A DNA stretch of 64,000 nucleotides from NCBI GenBank assembly GCA_035530135.1, contig DATKVJ010000070.1, forward strand, positions 1-64,000, in the 5' to 3' direction. Shown piece after piece: positions 40,548 to 48,706 of this stretch (positions are counted from its first letter, which is position 1; every line of letters begins with the position of its first letter). A model generated the notes under the pieces. The model did not search any database. It had not been told where the DNA came from and saw only the letters and a list, made by a program, of their open reading frames with translations. Position numbers and translations under genes: made by a program. The stretch comes from CAIYYX01 sp035530135. GTDB lineage: Bacteria; Pseudomonadota; Gammaproteobacteria; Burkholderiales; Rhodocyclaceae.

Positions 40548-41436
40548 CTGTCGACAGATAGCGGTCGCCGCGGTCGCAAACGATGGTGACGACGACCGCG
40601 TTCTCGAGCTCGCCGGCCACGCGCAGCGCGACCGCCAGCGCGCCGCCGGAGGAGACGCCGGCGAAGATGCCCTCTTCGCGCGCCAGGCGCCGGGTCATGT
40701 CCTCGGCTGCGGCCTGGCTGACCTCCTCGATGCGGTCGACGCGCTGCCGCTCGAAGATCTTCGGCAGGTAGGCTGCCGGCCACTTGCGGATGCCGGCGAT
40801 CTGCGAACCCTCCTCGGGGTGGCAGCCGACGATCTGGACGGCCGGGTTCTGCTCCTTGAGATAGCGCGACACCCCCATGATGGTGCCGGTGGTGCCCATG
40901 CTGCTGACGAAGTGCGTGACCCGGCCGCCGGTGTCGCGCCAGATCTCCGGTCCGGTGCCCTGGTAGTGGGCGAGCGGATTGTCCGGATTGGCGAACTGGT
41001 CGAGAATGATGCCGCGGCCCTCGTCGCGCATTTTCTCGGCGATGTCGCGGGCGATCTCCATGCCGCCGGCCTTAGCCGTCAGCACCAGTTCGGCGCCGAA
41101 GGCGCGCATCGTCTGGCGCCGCTCGACGCTCTGGTTCTCCGGCATCACCAGGATCATGCGATAGCCGCGCAGCGCCGCGGCCATCGCCAGGGCGATGCCG
41201 GTGTTGCCGCTGGTGGCCTCGATCAGCGTGTCGCCGGGCTTGATGTCGCCGCGCGCCTCGGCGCGCAGGATCATCGACAGCGCCGGCCGGTCCTTGACCG
41301 AGCCGGCCGGATTGTTGCCCTCCAGCTTGGCCAGGATCAGGTTGTTGCGGCGATCGGGGCCATGCTCCGCCCCGGCGATGCGTTTCAGACGCACCAGGGG
41401 GGTGTTGCCGACGAACTCTTCGAGCGTCCTGGACAT
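40531..41436 (-). CDS. cysM: Cysteine synthase B
   Basis: A 301-residue PLP enzyme making cysteine from O-acetylserine and sulfide or thiosulfate. The PLP lysine lies in GNNPAGSVKDRPAL (about residue 45), substrate loop EATSGNTGIALAMAA, PLP-phosphate loop GTTGTIMG and GIFAGVSSGGA are intact. CysM rather than CysK is favoured by the LSMILRAEARGDI and RDEGRGIILDQFANPDNP segments. ATG 41436 has GGAGG eight bases upstream. It lies two bases after hldD. Confidence 0.9.
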   Translation of the reverse strand: MSRTLEEFVGNTPLVRLKRIAGAEHGPDRRNNLILAKLEGNNPAGSVKDRPALSMILRAEARGDIKPGDTLIEATSGNTGIALAMAAALRGYRMILVMPENQSVERRQTMRAFGAELVLTAKAGGMEIARDIAEKMRDEGRGIILDQFANPDNPLAHYQGTGPEIWRDTGGRVTHFVSSMGTTGTIMGVSRYLKEQNPAVQIVGCHPEEGSQIAGIRKWPAAYLPKIFERQRVDRIEEVSQAAAEDMTRRLAREEGIFAGVSSGGALAVALRVAGELENAVVVTIVCDRGDRYLSTGVFPA

Positions 41437-41438
41437 GG

Positions 41439-42440
41439 TCATTTCCTCCCCGCCGCCAGTCGCCGGCCGACGTAGCCGGCCACGCCCTGCTCGACCGTGG
41501 CGAATTCTTCGCGATAGCCGGCGGCACGCAGCTGCGACTGATCCGCCTCGGTGTAGCTCTGGTACTTGCCGACCAGGGCCTCCGGGAAGGCCACGTACTC
41601 GATCATGCCGCTGGTCTTCAACTCGGCCAAGGTCAGCGCCGCCTCGCCCTTCGCGGTGCGGCAGGCATTGACGGTGGCGACGGCGACGTCGTTGAACGAC
41701 TGGGCGCGGCCGGTGCCCAGGTTGAAGATGCCGGAGAGGTGCGGACGCTCCAGGAAGAACATATTGACCTTGACCACGTCTTCGACCGAAACGAAGTCGC
41801 GCCGCTGCTCGCCGTCGGCGTAGCCGTCGCAGCCCTCGAACAGCTTGACCCGACCCTCGGCCTGGAACTGGTTGAAGAAGTGGAAGGCCACCGAAGCCAT
41901 CCGCCCCTTGTGCTGCTCGCGCGGGCCATAGACGTTGAAGTAGCGGAAGCCGACCAGCGGCGAGGCGGCGTCGGGCAGGCGCCGGCGCACCACCTGGTCG
42001 AACAGGAACTTCGAATAGCCATAAACGTTGAGCGGCGCCTCGAACTCGCGCGCCTCGCGGAAGACGCCGCCGCCGCCATAGACCGAGGCCGAAGAGGCGT
42101 AGAGCAGCGGCACTTCCTGCTCCAGGCAGAAATCCAGCAGCGAGGCGGAATAGCGGTAGTTGTTGACCATCATGTAGCGGCCGTCGGTCTCCATCGTGTC
42201 CGAGCAGGCGCCCTGATGCAGGATGGCTTCGACGGCGCCGTCCAGCTGGCCGGCATCGAGGACCTCGAGGAATTCCTGCTTGTCGAGATAGTCGCCGATC
42301 TCGCAATCGGTGAGATTGACGAACTTGTCGGCGCGGGTGAGATTGTCGACCGCGATGATGTTGGTGACGCCGCGCTCGTTCAGGCCCTTGACCAGATTGG
42401 CCCCGATAAAACCAGCGGCGCCGGTGACGATGGTGTACAT
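41439..42440 (-). CDS. hldD: ADP-L-glycero-D-manno-heptose-6-epimerase
   Basis: A 333-residue SDR-fold epimerase producing ADP-L-glycero-D-manno-heptose for the LPS core. The NADP-binding motif is TGAAGFIGANLVKGL, the catalytic Tyr/Lys lie in NVYGYSKFLFD, and FRYFNVYGPREQHKGRMASV is diagnostic. ATG 42440 (MYTIVTGAAG) follows GGAAATGACT; a start at 42446 is also possible. Its first 11 codons are duplicated in the spacer just upstream. The heptose-kinase gene is 292 bases before it. Confidence 0.92.
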   Translation of the reverse strand: MYTIVTGAAGFIGANLVKGLNERGVTNIIAVDNLTRADKFVNLTDCEIGDYLDKQEFLEVLDAGQLDGAVEAILHQGACSDTMETDGRYMMVNNYRYSASLLDFCLEQEVPLLYASSASVYGGGGVFREAREFEAPLNVYGYSKFLFDQVVRRRLPDAASPLVGFRYFNVYGPREQHKGRMASVAFHFFNQFQAEGRVKLFEGCDGYADGEQRRDFVSVEDVVKVNMFFLERPHLSGIFNLGTGRAQSFNDVAVATVNACRTAKGEAALTLAELKTSGMIEYVAFPEALVGKYQSYTEADQSQLRAAGYREEFATVEQGVAGYVGRRLAAGRK

Positions 42441-42501
42441 AGTCATTTCCGTCCGCTGGTTTCAGAGTAGGCTAATGCGCGAACGCGCGTTATGCCGGAA
42501 C

Positions 42502-42535
42502 TAAAACCAGCGGCGCCGGTGACGATGGTATACAT
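42502..42535. repeat. Stray copy of the hldD start
   Basis: Bases 42502-42535 repeat 42407-42440 (the first 11 codons of hldD on the minus strand) with one mismatch in 34 bases. On the minus strand the copy reads ATG TAT ACC ATC GTC ACC GGC and then continues into a short non-homologous frame. The repeats are 95 bases apart. The remaining spacer 42441-42732 has no gene I can support. It looks like a partial duplication or a remnant of a second epimerase gene. Confidence 0.75.
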
Positions 42536-42732
42536 GGTTATCCTTAAGCCGGCCGGAGCCGGAAGCAAACGGGAGCACTCCGTAAGACCGGAAAAGCGGG
42601 AGAGTACGAACAAGGGGAGACCCGCCCTATCCCCCGAACGGGAACAAGGGGGCGCCCCCCTGGTATATCCCCCGGCAAGCAGCGCTCCGAAAAAACCTGC
42701 TCAGACGATGTGAAGAGCTGAGTCATAAGTCG

Positions 42733-43662
42733 CTATTGTTGCGCTTGTAGCTCGGCCAGCGTGCAGGTCGCGGTGCCGAGTTTGCCGACGACCACGCCCG
42801 CGGCACGGTTGGCCAGGCGCATCGCCGAGGCCAGATCGAGGCCGCTGGCCAGCATCACTGCCAGCGTGGCAATCACCGTGTCGCCGGCGCCGCTGACATC
42901 ATATACCTCGCGCGCCACGGCCGGCTCATGCACCGGGCCGGCGGGCGTAAACAGCGTCATGCCCTCCTCCGAACGCGTCACCAAGAGCGCGCCGACGTCG
43001 AGCCGGTCGCGCAGTTGGGCGACCTTTGCTTCGAGCTCCGCCTCGCTCGTCCAGCGTCCGACCACCTCGCGCAGCTCGGTGCGGTTTGGTGTCAGCAGCG
43101 TGGCGCCGGCGTAGCGGCCGTAGTCCTCGCCCTTGGGGTCGACCAGCACCGGCTTGCCCGCGGCGCGCGCGAGCTCGATCATCTGCGCGATGTGCGCCAG
43201 ACCGCCCTTGCCGTAGTCGGAGAGGATCACCACGTCGCAGGCGGCCAGCCGCTGCTCGAACTCGGCCAGCTTGGCGCGCAGCACCTCGTGCGCCGGCCAG
43301 GTCTCGAAGTCGATGCGCAGCAGTTGCTGCCCACGGCCGATCACGCGCAGCTTGACCGTGGTGGACAGCTGGGCGTCCTCGAGCAGGCTGGTCCTGATGC
43401 CGTCGGCAGCGAGCAGCCGGGACAGGGTCGTCCCCGCCTCGTCGGCGCCGACCACCGAGAGCAGCGTCGCTTCGGCGCCCAGCGCCGAGACGTTGCGCGC
43501 CACGTTGGCGGCGCCACCGGGACGCTCCTCGATCCGCTCGACCTTGACCACCGGCACCGGCGCCTCGGGCGAGATGCGGCTGACCTCGCCGAACCAGTAG
43601 CGGTCGAGCATCACGTCGCCGACGATGAGGACGCGGGACTTCGAGGTATCCGGCAGTTGCAT
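42733..43662 (-). CDS. hldE: D-glycero-beta-D-manno-heptose-7-phosphate kinase
   Basis: A 309-residue PfkB-family kinase (RfaE domain I) phosphorylating D-glycero-D-manno-heptose 7-phosphate to the 1,7-bisphosphate. Motifs RPGGAANVARNVSALG, DYGKGGLAHI and the catalytic loop YDVSGAGDTVIATLAVM are intact. It is kinase-only: the C-terminal nucleotidyltransferase domain of bifunctional HldE is absent and should be a separate gene (hldC/rfaE2-type), as usual in betaproteobacteria. ATG 43662 overlaps the ugd stop (TGATG), so they are translationally coupled. Confidence 0.9.
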   Translation of the reverse strand: MQLPDTSKSRVLIVGDVMLDRYWFGEVSRISPEAPVPVVKVERIEERPGGAANVARNVSALGAEATLLSVVGADEAGTTLSRLLAADGIRTSLLEDAQLSTTVKLRVIGRGQQLLRIDFETWPAHEVLRAKLAEFEQRLAACDVVILSDYGKGGLAHIAQMIELARAAGKPVLVDPKGEDYGRYAGATLLTPNRTELREVVGRWTSEAELEAKVAQLRDRLDVGALLVTRSEEGMTLFTPAGPVHEPAVAREVYDVSGAGDTVIATLAVMLASGLDLASAMRLANRAAGVVVGKLGTATCTLAELQAQQ

Positions 43663-44978
43663 CACTTTCTGCCGATCGCGTGGTATTCGATGCCCATCCC
43701 GGCCAGGTGCTCGGGATCGTAGAGATTGCGTCCGTCGAAGATCACCGGCTGCCGTAGGCGTGCCCTGATCGCGGCGAAATCCGGACTCCTGAATTCCTTC
43801 CATTCGGTGACCACCAGCAGCGCGTCGGCCCCGGCTAGTGCGGCCAGCGGCGTGTCGGCGAAGGCGATTCGGTCGCCCAGCAGGCGCCGCGCCTCGATCA
43901 TGGCCACCGGGTCGAAGGCGCAGACCGAGGCGCCGCGCACGAGCAGTTCCTCGATCAGCACCAGGCTCGGCGCCTCGCGCATGTCGTCGGTGTTCGGCTT
44001 GAAGGCGAGGCCCCACAGGGCGAAGCGGCGGCCGGACAGATCCGCGCCGAAGCGCTTGACCACCTTCGCCGCGAGCACGCGCTTCTGCGCCTCGTTGGCG
44101 GCCTCGACGGCGGAAAGGAGCTGCAGATCCTGGCCGGCGTCGTGCGCGGTCTTGATCAGGGCGCGAACGTCCTTGGGAAAGCAGGAGCCGCCGTAGCCGC
44201 AACCGGCGTAGAGGAACTGGTAGCCGATGCGCGGGTCGGCGCCGATGCCGGCGCGCACCAGCTCGATGTCGGCACCCAGCTTCTCGGCCAGGTTGGCGAG
44301 CTCGTTCATGAAGGAGATGCGCGTGGCCAGCATGGCGTTGGCGGCGTACTTGGTCAGCTCCGCCGAACGCACGTCCATCACCACCAGACGCTCGTGGCTG
44401 CGCTGGAACGGGGCGTAGAGCTGGCGCATCAGCTCGACGGCGCGGGGGTCGTCGGCGCCGACCACGATCCGGTCGGGCTTCATGAAGTCCTCGATCGCCG
44501 CGCCCTCCTTGAGGAACTCCGGATTGGAGACGACGCTGTAGTCTACGTTCACGGCGCGGCGCACGAGCTCCTCGGCGATCGCCGCGCGCACCCGGTCGGC
44601 GGTGCCCACCGGCACCGTGGATTTATCCACGATCACCTTGTAGCCGTCGATATGCCGGCCGATGCTCCGCGCCGCCGCGAGCACGTACTGCAGGTCGGCC
44701 GATCCGTCCTCGTCGGGCGGCGTGCCCACCGCGATGAACACCACGCTACCGTGAGAGAGCGCCGCGGCGACGTCGGTGGTGAAGGACAGGCGCCCGGCGG
44801 CGCGGTTCTTCGCCACCATTTCCGCGAGGCCGGGTTCGAAGATCGGGATGCCGCCGGACTCCAGGAGGGCGATCTTGGCGGCGTCGATGTCGACGCAGAG
44901 CACGTCGTTGCCGACCTCGGCGAGACAGGTGCCGCTGACCAGGCCGACGTAGCCGGTGCCGATGACGGTTATTTTCAT
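43662..44978 (-). CDS. ugd: UDP-glucose 6-dehydrogenase
   Basis: A 438-residue NAD-dependent enzyme making UDP-glucuronate for LPS core, capsule or exopolysaccharide. The Rossmann motif GTGYVGLVSGTCLAEVGN opens the protein, the catalytic Cys is in YAGCGYGGSCFPKDVRAL (about residue 260) and FALWGLAFKPNTDDMREA marks the C-terminal domain. No key residue is missing. It lies 13 bases after lapB and continues into the heptose-kinase gene. Confidence 0.93.
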   Translation of the reverse strand: MKITVIGTGYVGLVSGTCLAEVGNDVLCVDIDAAKIALLESGGIPIFEPGLAEMVAKNRAAGRLSFTTDVAAALSHGSVVFIAVGTPPDEDGSADLQYVLAAARSIGRHIDGYKVIVDKSTVPVGTADRVRAAIAEELVRRAVNVDYSVVSNPEFLKEGAAIEDFMKPDRIVVGADDPRAVELMRQLYAPFQRSHERLVVMDVRSAELTKYAANAMLATRISFMNELANLAEKLGADIELVRAGIGADPRIGYQFLYAGCGYGGSCFPKDVRALIKTAHDAGQDLQLLSAVEAANEAQKRVLAAKVVKRFGADLSGRRFALWGLAFKPNTDDMREAPSLVLIEELLVRGASVCAFDPVAMIEARRLLGDRIAFADTPLAALAGADALLVVTEWKEFRSPDFAAIRARLRQPVIFDGRNLYDPEHLAGMGIEYHAIGRK

Positions 44979-44991
44979 TGCGCGCTCGCTC

Positions 44992-46179
44992 TCAAGGCGT
45001 CAGATCGTATTCTTCGGTCCGCCGCGGCGGATAGGTCTCCCAGCCGCCGCAGGCCGGGCAGCGCCAGTAGAACTGGCGGGCCTTGAAGCCGCAGTCGTCG
45101 CAGCGATAGCGGGCGACGCGCCGGGTATGGTTGTGGATCAGGTTCTTGATCAGTTCCAGGTCGGCGCGGCGCTCGGGCGGCGCCACCAGGATCTGCGCTT
45201 CGAGCAGCTTGTCCAGGCCGAGCAGCGTCGGATTGCGGCGCAGCTCGTCGCGCACCAGTAGGTAGGCGGCCTCGGGGCCGTTGCCGGCGAGCTCGGATTG
45301 AAAAACCGCATCGAGCAGATCGAGCGAGGGATGCTGGGCGAGCCAGCCGCGCAGCAGCGCCACGCCCTGCTCCTCCCGTCCCTGGGCCCGGTATGCCTCG
45401 GCCAGCTTGTCCGCGATCAGGGCCAGGTACATCGGGTTTTGCTGTTCGACCCGTTTCCAGGCTTCGATCGCCGTGCCGGTATCGTTCTCCGCCAGCGCCG
45501 CATCGCCTTGCAGGATGGTGGCGCGCACGCACTTGCGGTTGGCCGCCAGCGCCGCGTCGAGCAGCTGGTTCGCCTCGCCCGGTGCGCCGTTGGTCAGGGC
45601 CGTAGCGGCCAGCTCACAATAGAAATTGGCGATCTCCTTCTGCCACAGGTGGCCGGCGTGCTCGGGCAGCTTGCGGGCGGTATCGATCGCCTTCTGCCAT
45701 TCCTTCTCCTGCTGGAAGATCTCCAGCAGGAAGCGCAGCGCCTCCTCGTCGCGGCGCGTGCCGAGCAGCTTCTGGAACACCTCCTCGGCGCGGTCGAGCA
45801 AGCCGGCCTTCAGGTAGTCCTGGCCCAGTTCGGACAGGGCCTGCAGGCGCTGCTCGTCGTTCAGGCCCTCGCGCTCGATCAGGTTCTGGTGCACCCGGAT
45901 GGCGCGGTCGGTCTCGCCGCGGCGGCGAAACAGGTTGCCCAGCGCGAAGTGCATCTCTATGGTTTCGGGATCGACGCGGGCGGCCTCGATGAAGGCCTCG
46001 ATCGCCTGGTCCGGTTGTTCGTTGAGCAGGAAGTTCAGGCCCTTGAAGTAGGACCGCGGCAGGGCGCGCGACTCGCGCACCAGGTGCTGGATGTCTATTC
46101 GCGCCGCGACCCAGCCGAGGACGAAGAACAAGGGCAGCGCCAGCAGCCACCACAGCTGGATCTCGACGCCTGCGCTCAC
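44992..46179 (-). CDS. lapB: LPS assembly protein LapB (YciM)
   Basis: A 395-residue cytoplasmic-facing membrane protein. An N-terminal anchor (LWWLLALPLFFVLGWVAA) is followed by about eight TPR units (for example FHFALGNLFRRRGETDRAIRV-type repeats) and a C-terminal rubredoxin-like zinc site (CDDCGFKARQFYWRCPACGG). LapB controls LpxC turnover and so LPS supply. The GTG start 46179 overlaps the lapA stop by four bases. The rubredoxin-like ending is required in E. coli and is intact here. Confidence 0.92.
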   Translation of the reverse strand: MSAGVEIQLWWLLALPLFFVLGWVAARIDIQHLVRESRALPRSYFKGLNFLLNEQPDQAIEAFIEAARVDPETIEMHFALGNLFRRRGETDRAIRVHQNLIEREGLNDEQRLQALSELGQDYLKAGLLDRAEEVFQKLLGTRRDEEALRFLLEIFQQEKEWQKAIDTARKLPEHAGHLWQKEIANFYCELAATALTNGAPGEANQLLDAALAANRKCVRATILQGDAALAENDTGTAIEAWKRVEQQNPMYLALIADKLAEAYRAQGREEQGVALLRGWLAQHPSLDLLDAVFQSELAGNGPEAAYLLVRDELRRNPTLLGLDKLLEAQILVAPPERRADLELIKNLIHNHTRRVARYRCDDCGFKARQFYWRCPACGGWETYPPRRTEEYDLTP

Positions 46180-46442
46180 CTTGGATCGGGCCTGGTAGCG
46201 GTTCTCGCCTGCTCGCGCTTCAAGCGCATGATTTCCCGGCGCTGGCGCACCAGCGTAGCAAACGCGGCGGTCACGCCGATCGCCGCGCCGGCGGCGAACG
46301 AGCCCAGCATCACCAAGGATAGCGGCGCCTGCCAGGACGATTCGAAATACGAACGCAGATAGACCGGCCCGCTATTCTTGATGGCGAGCCCGAACAGCAG
46401 CACGAAGACGATGGCCCGCAAGAGCCAGATCAAGAGTCGCAT
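46176..46442 (-). CDS. lapA: LapA-domain inner-membrane protein
   Basis: An 88-residue protein with two membrane segments (about residues 5-20 and 38-63) and a basic C-terminal coiled segment (RQRREIMRLKREQAR). It matches LapA, the partner of LapB in LPS synthesis control. It is coupled to lapB by a four-base overlap and lies 69 bases downstream of ihfB. ATG 46442. Confidence 0.85.
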   Translation of the reverse strand: MRLLIWLLRAIVFVLLFGLAIKNSGPVYLRSYFESSWQAPLSLVMLGSFAAGAAIGVTAAFATLVRQRREIMRLKREQARTATRPDPR

Positions 46443-46511
46443 CAGCAGTCACGACGGGCAGCATCCGGCAGGATGCCGCCCGTCGTCATCTCGAACTCCG
46501 GCAGGACGCCG

Positions 46512-46796
<285 letters not shown>

Positions 46797-46811
46797 ATCC
46801 GGTCCAAACGC

Positions 46812-48533
46812 TTATTGCTGGGTACTGGAGAGCTTGGCCTTGAGCAGCGCGCCGAGACTGGTCGTACCGGTCGAGGCCGAGCCGCTCTCGGCCGACAGCT
46901 TCTGCAGCGCATCCGATTGCTCGGCCTGGTCCTTGGCCTTGATCGACAGGTTGATCGAGCGCGTCTTGCGATCGACGTTGATGATCATCGCCTCGATGCC
47001 GTCGCCTTCCTTGAACAGGGTGCGCAGATCGTCGACGCGGTCGCGGGCGGCTTCGGAGGCGCGCAGATAGCCCTCGACGTCGTTGCCCAGATCGATCACG
47101 GCGCCCTTGGCGTCGATGGTCTTCACCGTGCCCTTGACCACGCTGTTCTTGTCGTGGTTGGCGACGAAACTGGTGAAGGGATCGCCCTCCAGCTGCTTGA
47201 TGCCCAGGGAGATGCGCTCCTTCTCGACGTCGATCGACAGCACCATGGCCTCGACCTCGTCGCCCTTCTTGTAGCTCTGCTTGGCCTCTTCGCCGGTGAC
47301 CGACCAGGACAGGTCGGACAGGTGCACCAGGCCGTCGATGCCGCCGGGCAGGCCGATGAAGACGCCGAAGTCGGTGATCGACTTGATCTGGCCGCTGACC
47401 TTGTCGCCCTTCTTGTGGTTCATGGCGAACTCGTCCCAGGGATTGGGAATGCACTGCTTCATGCCCAGCGAGATGCGGCGGCGTTCCTCGTCGATTTCGA
47501 GGATCATCACCTCGACCTCGTCGCCCAGCTGCACGACCTTGGAGGGATGGATGTTCTTGTTGGTCCAGTCCATCTCGGAGACGTGCACCAGGCCCTCGAT
47601 GCCCTGCTCGACTTCGACGAAGGCGCCGTAGTCGGTGAGGTTGGTGACCTTGCCGAACAGCCTCGTGCCGGAAGGATAGCGGCGCGAGATGCCCACCCAG
47701 GGATCCTCGCCGAGCTGCTTCATGCCCAGGGAGACGCGGTTCTTCTCCTGGTCGAACTTGAGGATCTTGGCTTCCACTTCGTCGCCGACGTTGAGCACTT
47801 CCGACGGATGGCGGACGCGGCGCCAGGCCAGATCGGTGATGTGCAGCAGGCCGTCGATGCCGCCCAGATCGACGAAGGCGCCGTAGTCGGTGATGTTCTT
47901 GACGATGCCCTTGACGATGCTGCCTTCCTTGAGGTTCGAGAGCAGCGCCTGGCGCTCTTCGCCGAGGTTGGATTCCAGCACGGCGCGGCGCGAGAGCACG
48001 ACGTTGTTGCGCTTCCTGTCGAGCTTGATGACCTTGAATTCGAATTCCTTGCCCTCGAAGGGCGTGGTGTCCTTGACCGGCCGGATGTCCACCAGGGAAC
48101 CGGGCAGGAAGGCGCGGATGCCGTTCAGCATCACGGTGAGGCCGCCCTTGACCTTGCCGGTGATCATGCCCTTGACCAGGGTGCTATCGACCATGGCCTT
48201 GTCGAGGTCGTTCCAGGCGGCGATGCGCTTGGCCTTCTCGCGCGACAGGCGGGTCTCGCCGTAGCCGTCCTCGAGCATCTCGATGGCGACGGCGACGTAG
48301 TCGCCCGGCTTGGCGTCGATCTCGCCGGCATCGTTCTTGAACTCATCGACGGAGATGAAACTCTCGGACTTCAGGCCGGCATTGACGACGACATAGTTGT
48401 GGTCGACGCGGACCACTTCGGCGGTGATCACCTCGCCGGCGCGCATCTCCTGGCGTTCGAGGGACTCGGCGAAGAGGGCGGCGAAGCTGTCCGGGGCGGG
48501 GCTTGTTTCGGTGTGAGCGATAGCAGTGGTCAT
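46812..48533 (-). CDS. rpsA: 30S ribosomal protein S1
   Basis: A 573-residue protein with six S1/OB-fold repeats, recognisable by repeated GxVxxIxxxGaFV patterns (GIVKNITDYGAFVDLG, GKVTNLTDYGAFVEVE, GQIKSITDFGVFIGLP). It binds mRNA and brings it to the 30S subunit. Length is close to the E. coli protein (557). The tail is Ser/Thr-rich (ESGSASTGTTSLG). The 173 bases upstream are gene-free and should hold its promoter or leader. Confidence 0.95.
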   Translation of the reverse strand: MTTAIAHTETSPAPDSFAALFAESLERQEMRAGEVITAEVVRVDHNYVVVNAGLKSESFISVDEFKNDAGEIDAKPGDYVAVAIEMLEDGYGETRLSREKAKRIAAWNDLDKAMVDSTLVKGMITGKVKGGLTVMLNGIRAFLPGSLVDIRPVKDTTPFEGKEFEFKVIKLDRKRNNVVLSRRAVLESNLGEERQALLSNLKEGSIVKGIVKNITDYGAFVDLGGIDGLLHITDLAWRRVRHPSEVLNVGDEVEAKILKFDQEKNRVSLGMKQLGEDPWVGISRRYPSGTRLFGKVTNLTDYGAFVEVEQGIEGLVHVSEMDWTNKNIHPSKVVQLGDEVEVMILEIDEERRRISLGMKQCIPNPWDEFAMNHKKGDKVSGQIKSITDFGVFIGLPGGIDGLVHLSDLSWSVTGEEAKQSYKKGDEVEAMVLSIDVEKERISLGIKQLEGDPFTSFVANHDKNSVVKGTVKTIDAKGAVIDLGNDVEGYLRASEAARDRVDDLRTLFKEGDGIEAMIINVDRKTRSINLSIKAKDQAEQSDALQKLSAESGSASTGTTSLGALLKAKLSSTQQ

Positions 48534-48706
48534 AAGAGCCTAATCGCCGCAAATCCGCTGCCGGATCGGCGGCTGTATATGTTGAAAAGTTGATAAACGC
48601 CGCCGCACGCTGGCGCGCGGCGACACCTGTTGCCTCGCCCGCCCCGCGCCTGATGCACCCGGGGCTTGCGCTTGCTACTGACTTACCACTTCTGCGCGCT
48701 GCCTGG

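Noticed and set aside
42544..42726. 60-residue minus-strand frame in the heptose spacer
   Set aside because: Pro/Arg-rich, no ribosome site or family; likely chance.
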